Assembly (NCBI GenBank): GCA_003254925.1
Contig: QANZ01002974.1
Location: 73,888-137,887 of the forward strand
DNA length: 64,000 bases
Origin: Chamaecrista fasciculata
Lineage: Eukaryota > Streptophyta > Magnoliopsida > Fabales > Fabaceae
Direction of reading: 5' to 3'
Of this stretch, positions 36,301-48,742 are shown piece after piece. Both the position numbers and the translations under genes were made by a program. Position 1 is the first letter of the stretch. Each line of letters opens with the position of its first letter. Below the pieces are notes generated by a model. It saw only the letters and a program-made list of their open reading frames with translations. It was not told where the DNA came from and did not search any database.

Positions 36301-37712
36301 AACTTGCTTTGTTTTCATAAGATTATCTGCTGATTGAACAGAACAAAAATAAATGAAGAAAAAATGTGACCTTGCGAAGACGATGATTTTTGTCCTCTCC
36401 AGAGATATCTTCAGAAGTGCAATTATACCAACAATCACCATAGATTGGAGGATCCCCATGGGAATTACATGAAGGGAAACCAGGCAGTGAAGTCAAGGGA
36501 GGCTCTCCAAGCTGTTCATATAGAAAAAGTCGTGGAGTGAAGTTACTGAATATAATGAGAGAGAATACCAATGCTATGTCACGCCATATGCACTCAAAGT
36601 ATTTTCCTTTTGTCCATATTAAAAACTCACTTTGACAATGTCACCAACTTTTCGGCAATCTCTGTCAGGGGAGTGGCCAACAGCATCATAATTGAGATAT
36701 ATTCTGATAGGTTGTTTTGCATCCTTTTCATACTGCAATGATGTTGATACTCCAAGTAATGCCCTACCTTTATGCTGAAGGGGTTTCATGTGGCCAGGCT
36801 CATAAACCTGTGGAGTAACTGAATAGACCTGGCGACCAGGCCGCTTTCTCTGTTCAAGTATCTGATCATGTATGCAAGAGTGTGAGGCAATGTCCTCACT
36901 TCTCCCTTGCACGCCACCCCATTGAAGTTGATGTTCTTGGGCTTTTGCATTATTGGGTTCCGTCCATGCCAATAGCAATACAATCTGAAGCAGCCAAGCA
37001 GGGAATGATAGTTTAAACAATACAGAATTACCAACTGTGCAATCAAAGCATCTAGATCTTCATATGCAGTTTTTCCCTATTTTTGCTGGCCAGCAAAGAT
37101 GGTTGTTGAGTAGAACATATATAAAATCACTACCTGATATGAGACTAAACTAAATAAATAAATAACTTTGAACGCTGTAAGCTCCATTATTTAGAACGAA
37201 AGTAAAATTAGATATCTTGGTTTAGCTCAGTCTTTAAGATGGGGAGAATAAGGGGGGAAAACAACAAGATATACTAGTCCTTCAAGAAACATCAACAGCA
37301 CCTTCCAGATCAGGCATTGTTCTTGTAAATAAAACCTAACCTTCAGGGTTCAGTATCCAGACTCATGTAATGCAACAAAAATTATACCTTTAAGTTCCTT
37401 TCCCTTAAAGGAAAAGAAGTATCTGTTACTATTACCAAATACGGGAAAACAAAATAAAAGCCCAAAAATATGCATTTTTCTACTAACCATACCATAGTTC
37501 AGCAGATGGTTTTGGAAGACTTTAACCCTAACCACTAAACCAGCATTGAACAAAAAGTAAATTATCAAAATAACAGGTAATGCAAAACTGATCGACCATA
37601 ACAAGAGATTACTTACCTTGAAGAAAACAAGGACGGCGAATCGAAACTTAAAATCAAACCAGGAAAGGATGAAGGAGGAGGAAACACACCGAAACATTCC
37701 CATTCCCTCCAT
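30384..37712 (-). CDS. Leishmanolysin-like zinc metallopeptidase (family M8)
   Basis: Seventeen exons, all with GT-AG joins: 37617-37712, 36631-36984, 36371-36511, 35587-35719, 35363-35476, 35199-35272, 35053-35127, 34615-34707, 34429-34489, 33512-33844, 32940-33066, 32748-32847, 32277-32346, 32031-32183, 31778-31873, 30931-31250, 30384-30623. They total 2580 nt in frame and encode 859 residues. A signal peptide or anchor lies at about 22-46. The zinc site HEVMH is at 303-307, cut by an intron after E304. The third histidine is H383 (GSHW) and the Met-turn is MNEIMTG at 390-396, so all catalytic residues are present. Cysteine-rich EGF-like repeats follow at about 605-700. The C-terminus has no obvious transmembrane segment. 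The protein probably acts in the secretory pathway or at the cell surface. The substrate of plant M8 enzymes is not known to me. Confidence 0.93.
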
Positions 37713-40700
37713 AAAATGGTAAAACCAAAACCACAGAGAAGTTGGATTCCATCAAATCGCCGAAGATATTCTGACCTTGTTCATTTTGAACACAAAAGGT
37801 TTCAACATACAAGTTAATAGGCGGGATTTTGATTCCTCGCGAGGGGGAAAAAAAAGAAAAGAGAAAAGCTAAACAGTGCTTTCTGCTTCGTATTCTGTAT
37901 GAAATGGAAAAGAAGAGAATAATAGTGAAGAGGAAAGAAGAAGAAAAAGCGAAGAAATAGATTGGGTTTTAGGTAGAGTTGGTGGTCAAGCTAAGCTAAC
38001 TTTTTTCTTAGTCATTTTGGGATTTACAGAGTTTAACTATAAATCACTTTTAATATTATGTTTCCGTCTCATATGATAATGATATATATAGTTATAGCTT
38101 ATATACAATTCGGACAGACCCTCAAAGTTCTAAAATGCCCCTTATTTTGGTATCAAAATGCAAGAATAACTTTCTTTATTTGATCTAAACTAGAAATTAC
38201 GTTCAAGAGCGAAACTTGTTTGAACTATAACTATAAAAAGCAATTAGCAAATCACTGTGTTTACACTGTCTTTTTTTTTCATTTCTTCTCAAATGTAATT
38301 AACAGATTTCAGCCCTTATAATGAACAATATTTAGTGGTTTTGTTTTAATGTTCTATCTAATTTTAGGATATCATTTCTATTCATGAATATTCGGTATTT
38401 AAACAGAAGCTTCCAAAATCAATATTATTTTAGTTATTTTTTAAAGTATAAATTGATTTATAATAAAAATATTAAAAATAGTATAAAACTATTCAAGAAT
38501 TAGAATGATTTTTTTACAATTTATTTTTATAATTTTTTATATATGATAAAATATTTAAACTTTTTTATTTTAAAGCTTAAAAAAAATATTTATTATCATA
38601 TTTTTGTATGCATGCTAAGTCCATTATTGAGAAATAATTGAATCCCCTGCATTGCATTCAGATATGCAGCTGCTCATCATTTTTTAAAATAGTCCATTAT
38701 AATGTCATATTGTCGCCGAATAATGTTAAATAATTTAGGCAATTTTTGTTTCAATTCTCATCTATTAGCTTTTACGGATATAATTATTTGAAGAACTCCA
38801 ATTAACCCCTCGGCTATTAGTTTTTTTTTTTTTTTTTTTTTAACTTTATTTTTTTAATGTGATAAAACTGTTGGGAAGCTTGAACTTCTCAAATAAGTGC
38901 CCTTAGCTTTACATGAAAAAGTTGACTTTTACGTGACTAAAAATCATGCCTCTATTGACGCGTAAGATTATTCCTTAAAGAATTTTCAGATACATATATG
39001 CAGGATTTTCGTATCCTTGTAAAGAAGAAATTAACAGTTTAATACTTTAATTAGTTTGATTTGCTTCTGAGAAATTTATAGTTTGTTGATATATATACAT
39101 AACTGTGAGATGACAAATTTCTATTTAAAAGAAAAAAAAAAAGAGATGACAATTTGAGTTTTTCACCGCCGGATTATTTTAAATCAGACTGCTCAAAATA
39201 ATGCAAAAAGACAAGAAGAAAAACTTTGAAGTCAAACCAAATAAGGAAAGCATTACCTATAAACAATTCTAAATTGAATCGGAGAGGCTAAGGCAACGAA
39301 TTAAACTCGTAGACAAGCAAAAGACTAGAGAGATATTGGCATCTTCGTTATTATCTTACTTAATCGGTTAATCTGTACAAGAGTGGTGGGTTAGGTTTGG
39401 TATTCTTAATTTCTAACCTAAACCTACATTATTAATCTAGATTAGATTCTTGTCTTGCATGCCTTTATAAATTGACATTCCAGGTCCAACAATAGTAAAA
39501 AATTTAAGAATATATTTGACCACAAAAAAATATAAAGTATGTATAAATACTTTTCCATATATATATATATATATATATAAGTTGCGTGAAATGTAATGAT
39601 ACAGGGAAGGTGGAGCACACAGTCATTTCAATTTCATGTGAGAAAAGAGCTAGCAGGTGGAATGTATGTAACTTTAGCCTTCATGGGGTCACGATTAATC
39701 ATGATTCAGATGAATTATTTTACATTTTATTTGATTATGGTTTAGATATTTTTTACCTACATTTTGCAGTTCAGCTATATATTAGGTTACCTAGCCAAAA
39801 AAAAAAACTATATATTAGGTTACTTACCCCCAAATTATTCTTGCTTCTCCTATGCAAACTAGAGTACTATACAACCCAATCGATCATATATACGTCTTCA
39901 CCAGCTTTAAATTTCCTTGTAGCTTGAAAAGATTCATGGTAAAATAGCTTGAATAAAGGGTCTTAATCATTTTCTGTTAGCTTCTTTCAATTTTTTTTGG
40001 GCCTATTTAGTGAAGTTCTCTTATCATTACTACATTTTTTAATTGTCTCATCAAGATTAAACTTACAAAGATATTTATTAGATAGTACGATCTGTGAATG
40101 AGATATAAATGAGGTCGGAGATAATTCACGATAAACTTCGATTATAAAAGCTTAATTTCCAGAGAGAAAACGGTAGGGCCAAATTAATAATTAGCTATAG
40201 ATAGCAAAACTTGAAGAAGATGATAATGATTATGATAATAGTCCTTGGTAGGGAACCACTCACGTGTGTCTGATCCCACACACGTGTTTTCAAATCGTTT
40301 CTTTCTAATATTGTAACTCGTAACCATTTGTAGTGTATTAAAATGTGTCTTCCTCGTGTTGATATATCTGATAATTTATAAAATAGATTTAAGATATTTT
40401 AATAGTATTGGATAATTGCATGAGGTGTTAAGGAATATTAATTAGTTGTCATATCTAGTTGCCTACAATGATATTATATTTAGGACAGTATAAAAGTTGA
40501 TCTAAAGTCAATAATATGGGTAGTGGTTCAACTAAAAATTAAAGTAGTTGTCTCTCTGTGTGATCAATCTATCTATAATGTTATTAAATGGTAATTATAT
40601 ATTTCATATTTGTATACCAATGAACGATATGATAAATCCAGATGTTAAGTGCGAATCTACGAGATAACTCTATTACACAATCATGTTATAAATTAATTAA

Positions 40701-40879
40701 GTAAATATCTGTATGATTGCGTAACACAAAAGAAAAGTGAAAGTTGTACCGTTGATTAGATCACTAACCTAAACGAATAATATGGGAGGAAAAAGATGTG
40801 GGAATTACATATCCATATCCAACTTACTAGCTCATTATTTATCATCATCCTCTTTCAACATTTTCATATATGAACATTA
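37713..40879. other. Promoter side of the peptidase gene and intergenic DNA
   Basis: The first few hundred bases are the probable 5'UTR and promoter of the minus-strand peptidase gene, including a GA-rich leader at about 37840-37960. Beyond that is AT-rich DNA with a poly-T run at 38820-38841 and a TA microsatellite at 39560-39580. The open frame at 39586-39927 has no recognisable domain. Confidence 0.35.
40261..40286. promoter_or_regulatory. Inverted pair of CACGTG (G-box) motifs
   Basis: CACGTGTGT at 40261-40269 and ACACACGTG at 40278-40286 form a perfect 9-bp inverted repeat around an 8-bp spacer. CACGTG is the core bound by plant bHLH and bZIP factors. No gene start is close, the nearest being 2.5 kb away, so function is unproven. 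Confidence 0.35.
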
Positions 40880-40884
40880 ATTTC

Positions 40885-41488
40885 TGATACATCACTATTT
40901 GGGCGTACGCCTAAACGGCCCTCGCACCGGGCCTCTTCTCCCCTCCGCACCTTGCGAAGCGCCCTCGAGACAGTCGGGCGCCCTAAACTCACTTAGGGGC
41001 GCTCGTGGTCCATCCTGGGTCTTGGCGCCCGTCCCCCAAATGACACGTGGTCACCCACGACTACCCCGCTCCGCAATCCACGCTACGGGAGATCGTGGGT
41101 TACTGACTTGTTCATACCCACGATCTCCAGTTTCTAGGCGCCCGCCTAGAAGCACACCACGCAATCTCCCACGATTGCCTTGCTCCGCAAATCTCGGTCT
41201 CCACCATCTTCGCTGGTGGGGATCGTGCCCAGAACGTGGTCCGCCCCGCACGCTGACCACCTCTCTCCTCCCTGCTCTATAAATAGAGCCCTTTTCACCA
41301 GTTCAAGGTTAGCTACTTCTTACACTCTAAAACTCTCTCACTCTCTGATTATTCTCGTACTAACTTGAGCGTCGGAGTACACTTCGCAGGGCCCCCCTGT
41401 GAAGCTTTTGCAGGTCTTTGCTCAAGTCTTGGCTCTTGCAGCCCTCTCCGGTGAACTAGGTAAGTGCCAGTCATTTTCCAGTTTATCA
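40885..41488 (+). mobile_element. GC-rich solo LTR, 604 bp
   Basis: It starts TGATACATCA and ends CAGTTTATCA (TGATA/TATCA inverted ends), and is flanked by the 5-bp duplication ATTTC (40880-40884, 41489-41493). It contains a clear TATA box (CTATAAATAG, 41278-41287), a downstream CT-rich initiator region, and an ACTTGAGCGTCGGAGT word near 41362, which recurs in the R region of many plant LTRs. The sequence 40900-41275 is strongly GC-rich and stands out from the AT-rich surroundings. Open frames here (such as 40899-41282) are by-products of the base composition. The internal region and second LTR have been lost. Confidence 0.85.
41278..41287 (+). promoter_or_regulatory. TATA box of the solo LTR
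   Basis: CTATAAATAG sits in the 3' third of the LTR at the expected place ahead of the R region. If still active, it would start transcription towards 41500. Confidence 0.65.
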
Positions 41489-41493
41489 ATTTC

Positions 41494-41699
41494 CAATAAA
41501 AATTTAAATATATATTTTGAAATAGTTCAACGATACAATGAACTAATTCATTGTTTTTTCCAACCAAAAAAATCCTGTTCACATGAGAAAAAAAAATTGA
41601 ATATGATCCTCACCCTTGTTTAATAATAGATTTTATAGATTCATCGTATGTCTTTTTTTTTTTTTGTTGTCTTGGCACATAATCTTACTCTATTATAGT
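41494..41699. other. Short spacer between two LTR elements
   Basis: AT-rich DNA with a poly-T run at 41652-41664. Nothing else is seen. Confidence 0.4.
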
Positions 41700-41704
41700 C
41701 ACGA

Positions 41705-42085
41705 TGATACGAGTCTCACATCGGGTAGTTAGCTAAAAGTAAAACACAATACAAGATCTTGGGCTCTTTAACCTCAATAACTAGCTTTTGAGGTGTGGTT
41801 CTCCCAAGGACTTATACTAATACTCATATCAATTGGTGCTTTCATTGAGAGCCGATCGATACGGAGGGAGCAACCTATAGGCTGTATTAAGGTACGTACG
41901 ATACGTTGTGCCGAATACTGAAAGTTGTATGACGTCGGCTTTCGAAGGGATATGTAATATGTAATGATACGAGTCCCACATCGAGTAGTTAACCGAAGGT
42001 AAAACACTATATAAGACCTTGGGCTCTCCAACCTCAACAATTAACTTTTGAGGTGTGGTTCTCCCAAAGATTTATACTCGTATCA
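41705..42085 (+). mobile_element. Very small complete LTR element (TRIM), 381 bp
   Basis: The left LTR 41705-41831 (127 bp) and right LTR 41965-42085 (121 bp) start TGATACGAGT and end CTCATATCA or CTCGTATCA. They are clearly homologous but differ at many positions, so the insertion is old. The 5-bp duplication CACGA is exact at 41700-41704 and 42086-42090. The 133-bp interior begins ATTGGTGCTTTCATTGAGAG, in the place of a primer-binding site, and has purine-rich GAAGGGAT before the right LTR. There is no coding capacity. At under 400 bp it is at the low end for LTR retrotransposons. Confidence 0.9.
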
Positions 42086-42090
42086 CACGA

Positions 42091-43014
42091 CTCACCTTGT
42101 CAAGAGAATAAAATTCAAAAAGATTCCCATGGCACTTAATGTTCCTCAAGATGAAAAGTTAAAAATCTTTAAAACTAGTAGCAATAATGTAACTGTCCAT
42201 TTCAACAGGATAGGAAAAATGGATGTTTTTAGTTGCAGCACCAATGATATAGGGTCTCTAATAACACAGCTAAAACCTACAAAATCATGAGATAATTAAA
42301 GCAGCATCAACATTCAACGTATCTTAGAAGAAGTACCATCAAGCCTTCGAGGACAAATCAAGTTGAGAAATAAAACTTGTGGTGCTATTATATTCCACAA
42401 TTGAATTTCATCAGTAACAGCTAAAGGTGGATTGGGCACTCTCACACTTAATTTGTAAAACCATTCTAAGAAAGAGATGCTACCGTGATGTTTCATGAAT
42501 AAAAGGCAGCCCAGAAAGATTCCAAAAAGTAAAGCATGGGTTTACAATGGAAAAGCACAAAGCAAGTCTAGTAGCTAGAATGATACTTCTACAAGCACGC
42601 CAAAGGAAGGATCTGAAATTAGGTATATTCTAGGGTTGGTCCATATGAATAGTTGGGCCAGGTTGTTTCAAATTTTGGGCCCAATATAATAGAGATTCAT
42701 ATCAAACGAATGCCCCAAAGTCTAACAAAAACAAAAGAACATAGCCCCAAAGAAACATGGGCTCCTTGTGGCCTTGAATGGAATATTTCTCGAGTCTCCT
42801 CCCTCACCCAAAGGAAATATGATATTTTTTTAATTTAAAATAAAGTCTATATAATCTATTAAAATTTCATTTTGGTCTCTCATATATTGTTTTCTTTCAG
42901 TTTAATCCCTCAAGATTTAGTGACAAAATACATAGATATATGAGGCCTATATTTTTCTTCATATTTCTTTGTATCTCTTATACTTAAGTCCAAACTTAAT
43001 TATGAATCAATAAA
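42091..43014. other. Intergenic, unexplained unique-looking sequence
   Basis: The segment is less AT-biased than most spacers and carries a 60-residue minus-strand frame at 42314-42496 within a longer, interrupted protein-like stretch (about 42310-42620). I do not recognise it. It may be a decayed gene or retroelement fragment. Confidence 0.25.
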
Positions 43015-43390
43015 GGCCTGTTTGGGAGCAATTGCATTTCAATCCAAGCTCATCCAAGTGATTGAGATGAGATGATGTTGTAATGGGATGAGATGAGATG
43101 ATATATTGGTGTTTGGGTGATTTTAGAGAAAATGATGTTAAATGGGGTGTGAAATTATATAAAAGGGTATGTAATGATTGTGGTTAAGTGAAATAGGTTG
43201 TTGGATTTATTTATTTTGTATAGGGGTATAAATGGTAAGAAATAATGAAATGAGATTGAGATATTGAGATGAGATGATAGATGTTTGGTAGTGGGTTGGA
43301 TGAGATGATGTTGAGATTAGATGCTCTTGGAAAGCGTGAGAATGAGATATTTTTGGATGAAGGGTTTAGGGTCCATCTCATTGGATGAGA
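43015..43390. mobile_element. Possible MITE with GGCCTGTTTGGG start
   Basis: It starts GGCCTGTTTGGGAGCAATTG and contains many GATGAGATGATG words on the left, with GGTCCATCTCATTGGATGAG on the right. The central text 'gggtatgtaatgattgtggtt' recurs inside the element at 47013-47911, which shows that the two are related. Ends and target duplication were not resolved. Confidence 0.4.
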
Positions 43391-45582
43391 TGATGGACCA
43401 AAATGAAAATAAAATTAAAATTATTTTAAGATTACAATTTGGTCCATAAATTTGAATCGGTCTAATTAATCGATCCCTAACATGTGTAAATGATAACTCG
43501 AGGACCATAAAAAATCTCAGCCATCAATAATCGAGTCTATTTATGAAATTCAGCGACAAAAAAATAATAAATAATAGTTTGGGGACTACAATGCAAATAA
43601 CATGAAAATTATTGTAAACATACAATTTGGTCCAAAACTTTGTATCGATCCAATGAATCGGTCCATAACTAATCTCATAGTTTGATAAACAAAATAAGAT
43701 CAGAAATAGTTTTATTACTGAAACGAAAGTAATCTCATAGTTTAAGGATCAGACTAGCAACAATACGAACAAATGGGAAGATAAAAAATTATTTTAACTC
43801 ATTTTGATTTTTACACAAAACTTCATAAAATATACTGAAAAAAAGTATGGATTGAATTGTGTAATAGTAAGAAAACATATAGGAATGTTGCAGTTTGGAC
43901 TAAAAAATATAACAAATATTTTGCAGACCATAATGCAACTCATCTCATAATTTGAGTAAAAAATCTAACAATAAATAGTTTTATGACCGAAACAAATAGA
44001 AGAACATTGAGACAATAAAAAACAAAACAACATTGCAATTTTTTTGCTACCCATGATTCGAACAAAAAAAAGATAACTGACATGTGGAAACTTGTGTATT
44101 TTTCCAACCAAAAAATAACCGTTATTTCTAATTGCATAGTTTGAGGAAAAGAAACTAAAAAAAAAATACACAAGTTTCCACAAAAATAATAGTTTGAGAA
44201 CCAAAATGAAACTAATTGTATAGTTTGAGGAAAAGAAACTAAACAAAAAGTAGTTTTAGGAGCCAAGGAAACTGAACTCATAATTTGAGGATCAAAATGC
44301 TTATAAAAGTGAAGAGAATATTGTAACGAGAATAGAAGAAGATTGTAACTTAAAAAATAATTTAAGGATTCAATTGTATATTTTACTCAAAACAAATAGA
44401 AGAATATTGAGATTTAAAAAATAACAACATTGCAAATGAAAAAAATAATTTTTATTTAATTAAGTTAATATAAATATATATATATATATAATACAATATA
44501 TAACATTTCTATATATATATATTTGAGAATTGAGAAAATAAGAGAGAGTGAGAGAGATATAATATATAATATATAAATATAATAATATATTTCTATATAT
44601 ATATATTTGAGAGAGATGTGTGAAGGAGAGGGAGAGGTGTAAGTCAAAAAGAGAAAAAAATTAATAAAAAATGATAGATAGAGAAAGAAAATTATAAGTG
44701 TAATAAATGAGAGTATATAAAATTATNAAAAAAAACAAACAAACAAAAACAACAACATCCCAATACTCAACTTTATTGGCGTGTCTCATTTCCTACTATC
44801 CTTACACACACATTTAAACATTCTCTAATTGTAATTCTAATTTCTAGATCACACTTTTATATTTTATTGTTAACATTTTTATTTTTAAAAAATTCCCTTT
44901 ATAACTGTTTTTTTCTTGCCTGAATTCCCTTTATACAGTTACCATTTCCTCATGACTTTGAAACTTCTTCTTACTTCTTACAGTCTCTAACACCAACAGA
45001 GACGATTGAAAGTTGAGAATTTTTTTTTGTTTGAATTTGTCACGTTTTAGTTTTTTCTCATTGAAAATTTGAAACATGATCTATGTTTTCTTCATAATAG
45101 AGACTATTGAAACATGACATCATGACCTGTTCTTATTTACTATTTATTCATTTCTCTTCGTTACTTTTACTGTTTGAAATTTCTGGAGAAACAAAAATGT
45201 AGACGTTAACTCTATACTTGTTCAGGCCAAAAAAAAAAAAACTCTATACTTGTTCTTAGGTCTGAAAATAATTTGACAACTTCTTATCTACCCTTTTTTG
45301 TTTTTGCCTGAAACTTCTTATCTACCTTATTTATGTCTCTTGCATCAGGAAAAAAAATCATTGGACATCTGGACCACAACATGTTATCAACAAAGTAACT
45401 TGAAGAGGTATGCAATTATGCATATCCTTAACAGTCTAAGATAACGGAAACATATCTATATGTACAAGTCGTTCTAGAAACAAATATAGAAAAAAGATAT
45501 TATTCTTCTTCTTTTTTTCTTGTTTTGAAAAAAGATAAGTGTGGTATTTTGACCTAAGATTTGGAAGGAGGGTACATGATAT
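43391..45582. other. Intergenic, AT-rich, no gene seen
   Basis: Simple TA/GA repeats dominate 44470-44640. A loosely repeated 'taatttgaggaccaaaatg' theme runs through 43430-44290, probably degraded foldback-element sequence. One N lies near 44727. No gene is supported. Confidence 0.4.
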
Positions 45583-45591
45583 TTATTTTTA

Positions 45592-45980
45592 GGGTAAATT
45601 GCACTTTAGTATCCTGTTTTATGGACCAATTTCACTTTGGTACCTCGTTCTTTCAAAAGTGACACTTTGGTCTCATGTTCTTTCAAAAATGACATTTTGG
45701 TACCCTGTTCTTTCAAAAGTGACATTTTGGTACCCTATTCTTTGAACCATTTACACTTTAGTATCTTAAAAAAGATAGAATAGGGTAACAAATAGTGAAA
45801 GAACAGGGTATCAAAGTGAAATTGGTTCAAAAAACAGGGTGTCAAAATGTCACTTTTGAAAGAACTGGATACCAAAATGACATTTTTGAAAGAACATGAT
45901 ACCAAAGTGTCACTTTTGAAAAAACAAGATATTAAAATGAAATTGATCCATAGAATAAAATACCAAAGTAGAATTTACCC
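45592..45980. mobile_element. Mutator-type MITE of the GGGTAAATTGC family
   Basis: The left end GGGTAAATTGCACTTTAGTA is mirrored by ...CCAAAGTAGAATTTACCC. The arms carry four to five 'tttcaaaagtgacattttgg' units each, so the whole element can fold into one hairpin. The flanking 9-mers TTATTTTTA and TTATTAATA match at 7 positions. Relatives are at 9758-11530 and 52138-52567. Confidence 0.7.
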
Positions 45981-45989
45981 TTATTAATA

Positions 45990-47012
45990 ATATTGTTCTC
46001 ACATTGTCTACAAAAGAAGGAAATGGATCATCTGCTGTATAATTGTGGTGCTGTCCATGCTGTCTGTGTTAATTTCAGCTTTCAAAAACTTATGTGTTTT
46101 GGGTTGAAACAATATGAGCCATTAGATGAAAAATTAACAATGTAGATTTGATGAAGAGCGTACCATAGCAGATGATCTATTCCGATAGAAGAAGGCAATG
46201 CAATGTGTCCAAAGGAACACATGGGTTTGCATAAGAGAAAGGGTCCCATTTGGATTTCAAAATCTGGTGATTATGACACTTAACGCTCTCATGACCATTC
46301 ACTCATCTCAGTATTGATTACTCACCACCCGATTCGGTGCTAATTCTTAATCAAATTCCTATTCTTACCTTCTCATCAGTGGATCCTTTTCTCATTTTCT
46401 TTTAATTTCTTTGCAGATATTCTAGACCCACTTTTTAATTTATTAATCCTTTTACGGATACAACATTTCAATTAATAAATGAGTTAGGTTCAATTTTTTA
46501 AAAAAAAAAAAAAACTCAAACAACAGCAACAGTAACTTAACTTGTAGATTAGATGCTAAATGAGTCAATCAGCGAGTAAAGTGAATTTATTTCTTTGATT
46601 ACATCTTTTAAATCTCCAATTGGACAATTACTTAATTAATTATTTTAACTTTATTATCTATTGTTTATGCTATACTATATTTTTTATAGATTTTCTTATA
46701 TTTTACATCAATTTTTAATTAAATAGAAATTTAACACTTATTTTATTGGTAATCAAAATCACATTATTGAATCATGACAAAATTTGATCTAATAATACTT
46801 AACATTAAAAACAAAAATATAAATATATAAATTTATTCAGTAACAATTAACATTAATGGTTAAGAGACAAAATTCTATTATTTGTCTACAAGTTTGATTA
46901 CAAATAAAATAAAAATATAAGAACTTAATTACAAAAATAAAAATCATAAAAACCCAATTGAAAATTGATATAAAATATAAAAACACATACTAATTAACCC
47001 TTTATAATAAAG
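45990..47012. other. Intergenic, no gene seen
   Basis: AT-rich spacer. Nothing coding or repeat-bounded was recognised. Confidence 0.4.
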
Positions 47013-47911
47013 GGTCAGTTCGTTTGCGCTTATAATAAAATCTGCTCTGATTATAATCAGAGTATAATTATAATCAAAGTTGATTATTTGTGTACTAGTG
47101 TTTGGATGAAAGTTGATTATTTGGTGTGAAATTATTGAAATGGGTATGTAATGATTGTGGTTGGTAGATAGAAGGGTAAGAAAATTGATAAATTGTATAG
47201 GGGTAGAAATGGAAGAAAAAGTTGGAAAAAGTAAGATGTGATTTGACTAATAATCAAAGTCCGTTTGGATGTGATTGTTGTTTTTAAAAAAATCAGATTT
47301 TGTCACTGTTTGCCTTGGGAATCGTGAAAATATGATTATAATCATTGGCAACTTGTGAAGTGTTTATTTTGTTTGGTCGACCATTCTATTTTTGCCTCCG
47401 AAATGGTGGACCAAAAGGACTAAAGTGTAGTAATCAGGCCCCGACATTCGGTGGACTATCAAAAAAATGGTCCACCGTTTGGCACAAGATGAGAAAGAAT
47501 GTAAAAAAGCACTCCGGACCCGAAAAAAATTTCAATGTGGCTCATTTCAGGTATTCGGTCGACCATTTTTTGCATCGGTGGACCGAACGTCGAGCCTGAT
47601 AGCATTCTCAAGTTGAAATTCGGTCGACCGAACGTCGGGCCTGATATCATTCTCAGATCGATATTCGGTCCACCGTTGACAGAATTGGTCGACTATTTCA
47701 GGTAAATTACTATTTTAGCCTTGTGATGTGTGATTTAATGTATTAGAGTATAGGTAATTATAAGTATATATATAAGGGTATAAATGTAATTGGGTGTGTT
47801 TGATTATAAAAAAATCAAAATTATAATTTGATTAAAAAATAAACGCAAACGAACATGCTTATTACAATTATAATCAAAGTAGATTATAATCAGAGCACAA
47901 ACGAACTGGAC
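47013..47911. mobile_element. Inverted-repeat element with an atypical GGTCGACC-rich core
   Basis: The left end GGTCAGTTCGTTTGCGCT and right end GAGCACAAACGAACTGGAC are inverted repeats. They are followed on each side by 'ctgattataatcagagtataa'-like sequence. A nested second pair occurs at 47258 and 47838. The core 47371-47700 is unlike the arms: it has about eight GGTCGACC/GGTGGACC words and a 45-bp tandem unit. No target duplication was seen, so the superfamily is open. The small frames in the core are not convincing genes. Confidence 0.6.
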
Positions 47912-48742
47912 ATAGTATTATTAAATGCAAAAAACTTAGTTTTTTTAACTCATAAAAACTAATAAAATAACAAATAAAAAAAGTAATTACATGTCAAATG
48001 TCCTAAAAGATTTTGAAAAAGAAAAACAATAAATTAAGTTGAGTAAATCAATCTGACTCACCACTAAATAGAATTGACAATTTTCTAACGGACTAAAATA
48101 TTCAACTCACATAGTCACATAGATCAACTGACACACCTAACTAGCAAGTAGCAACCGCGATGAATTTGACACTTAAGAATAATGAAGAAAGCCGTGCTTG
48201 AAAGGTTATGATGGGCCTGCTTTCGCATTGTCCCCTTAGTGGAACAAATAACTTATAGCTAATGCATTGAAATGGCACTCAGATTTCAAGGTTTCTCGAG
48301 TTAGTGAAACTTCCTAAAAGGGAATACACTTCAAATGCCATATTTTGCTCTCAAATGGTTTGGTTTTGAATTTGGGTTGGTGGAGAGACGGAGTAGAATA
48401 TACATTCGTAAGGGAAGGTGAAAGGAGACCCACTTCTCAGGTTAGCAATATATTTAATGAAGCAATAGAATGAAAAAAGATAGAGGTGGAAACTTCCCCA
48501 ACGATGATGATGATGATCCAGTCGCAAGAGTTACATATATTTACATAACTAGGCTACCAAAAAGCAAGAGCCTTTGTAACTACTAAACTGATACTCATAC
48601 TAACCTACATCTCACTCAGTACAAACCACATACTAATATGTTACATGGTAGGGAAGAGGGTATGTTTATACGGTACCATTCATTATCTTTGTTAGCATAA
48701 CCTAACTTACAAATATTATGATCTTTCATTTCAATCCCCTTC
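47912..48742. other. Spacer and 3' flank of the SAP30-like gene
   Basis: AT-rich spacer. The part from about 48490 to 48742 probably holds the 3'UTR of the minus-strand gene. A GATGAT microsatellite sits near 48503. Confidence 0.4.

Noticed and set aside
40899..41282. 127-residue open frame in GC-rich DNA
   Set aside because: It lies wholly inside a solo LTR bounded by a 5-bp duplication, and its composition follows the GC-rich LTR. No domain is visible.
42314..42496. 60-residue minus-strand frame
   Set aside because: It looks somewhat protein-like and is surrounded by further interrupted frame, but I could not link it to a family or build exons, so it is only noted in the intergenic entry.
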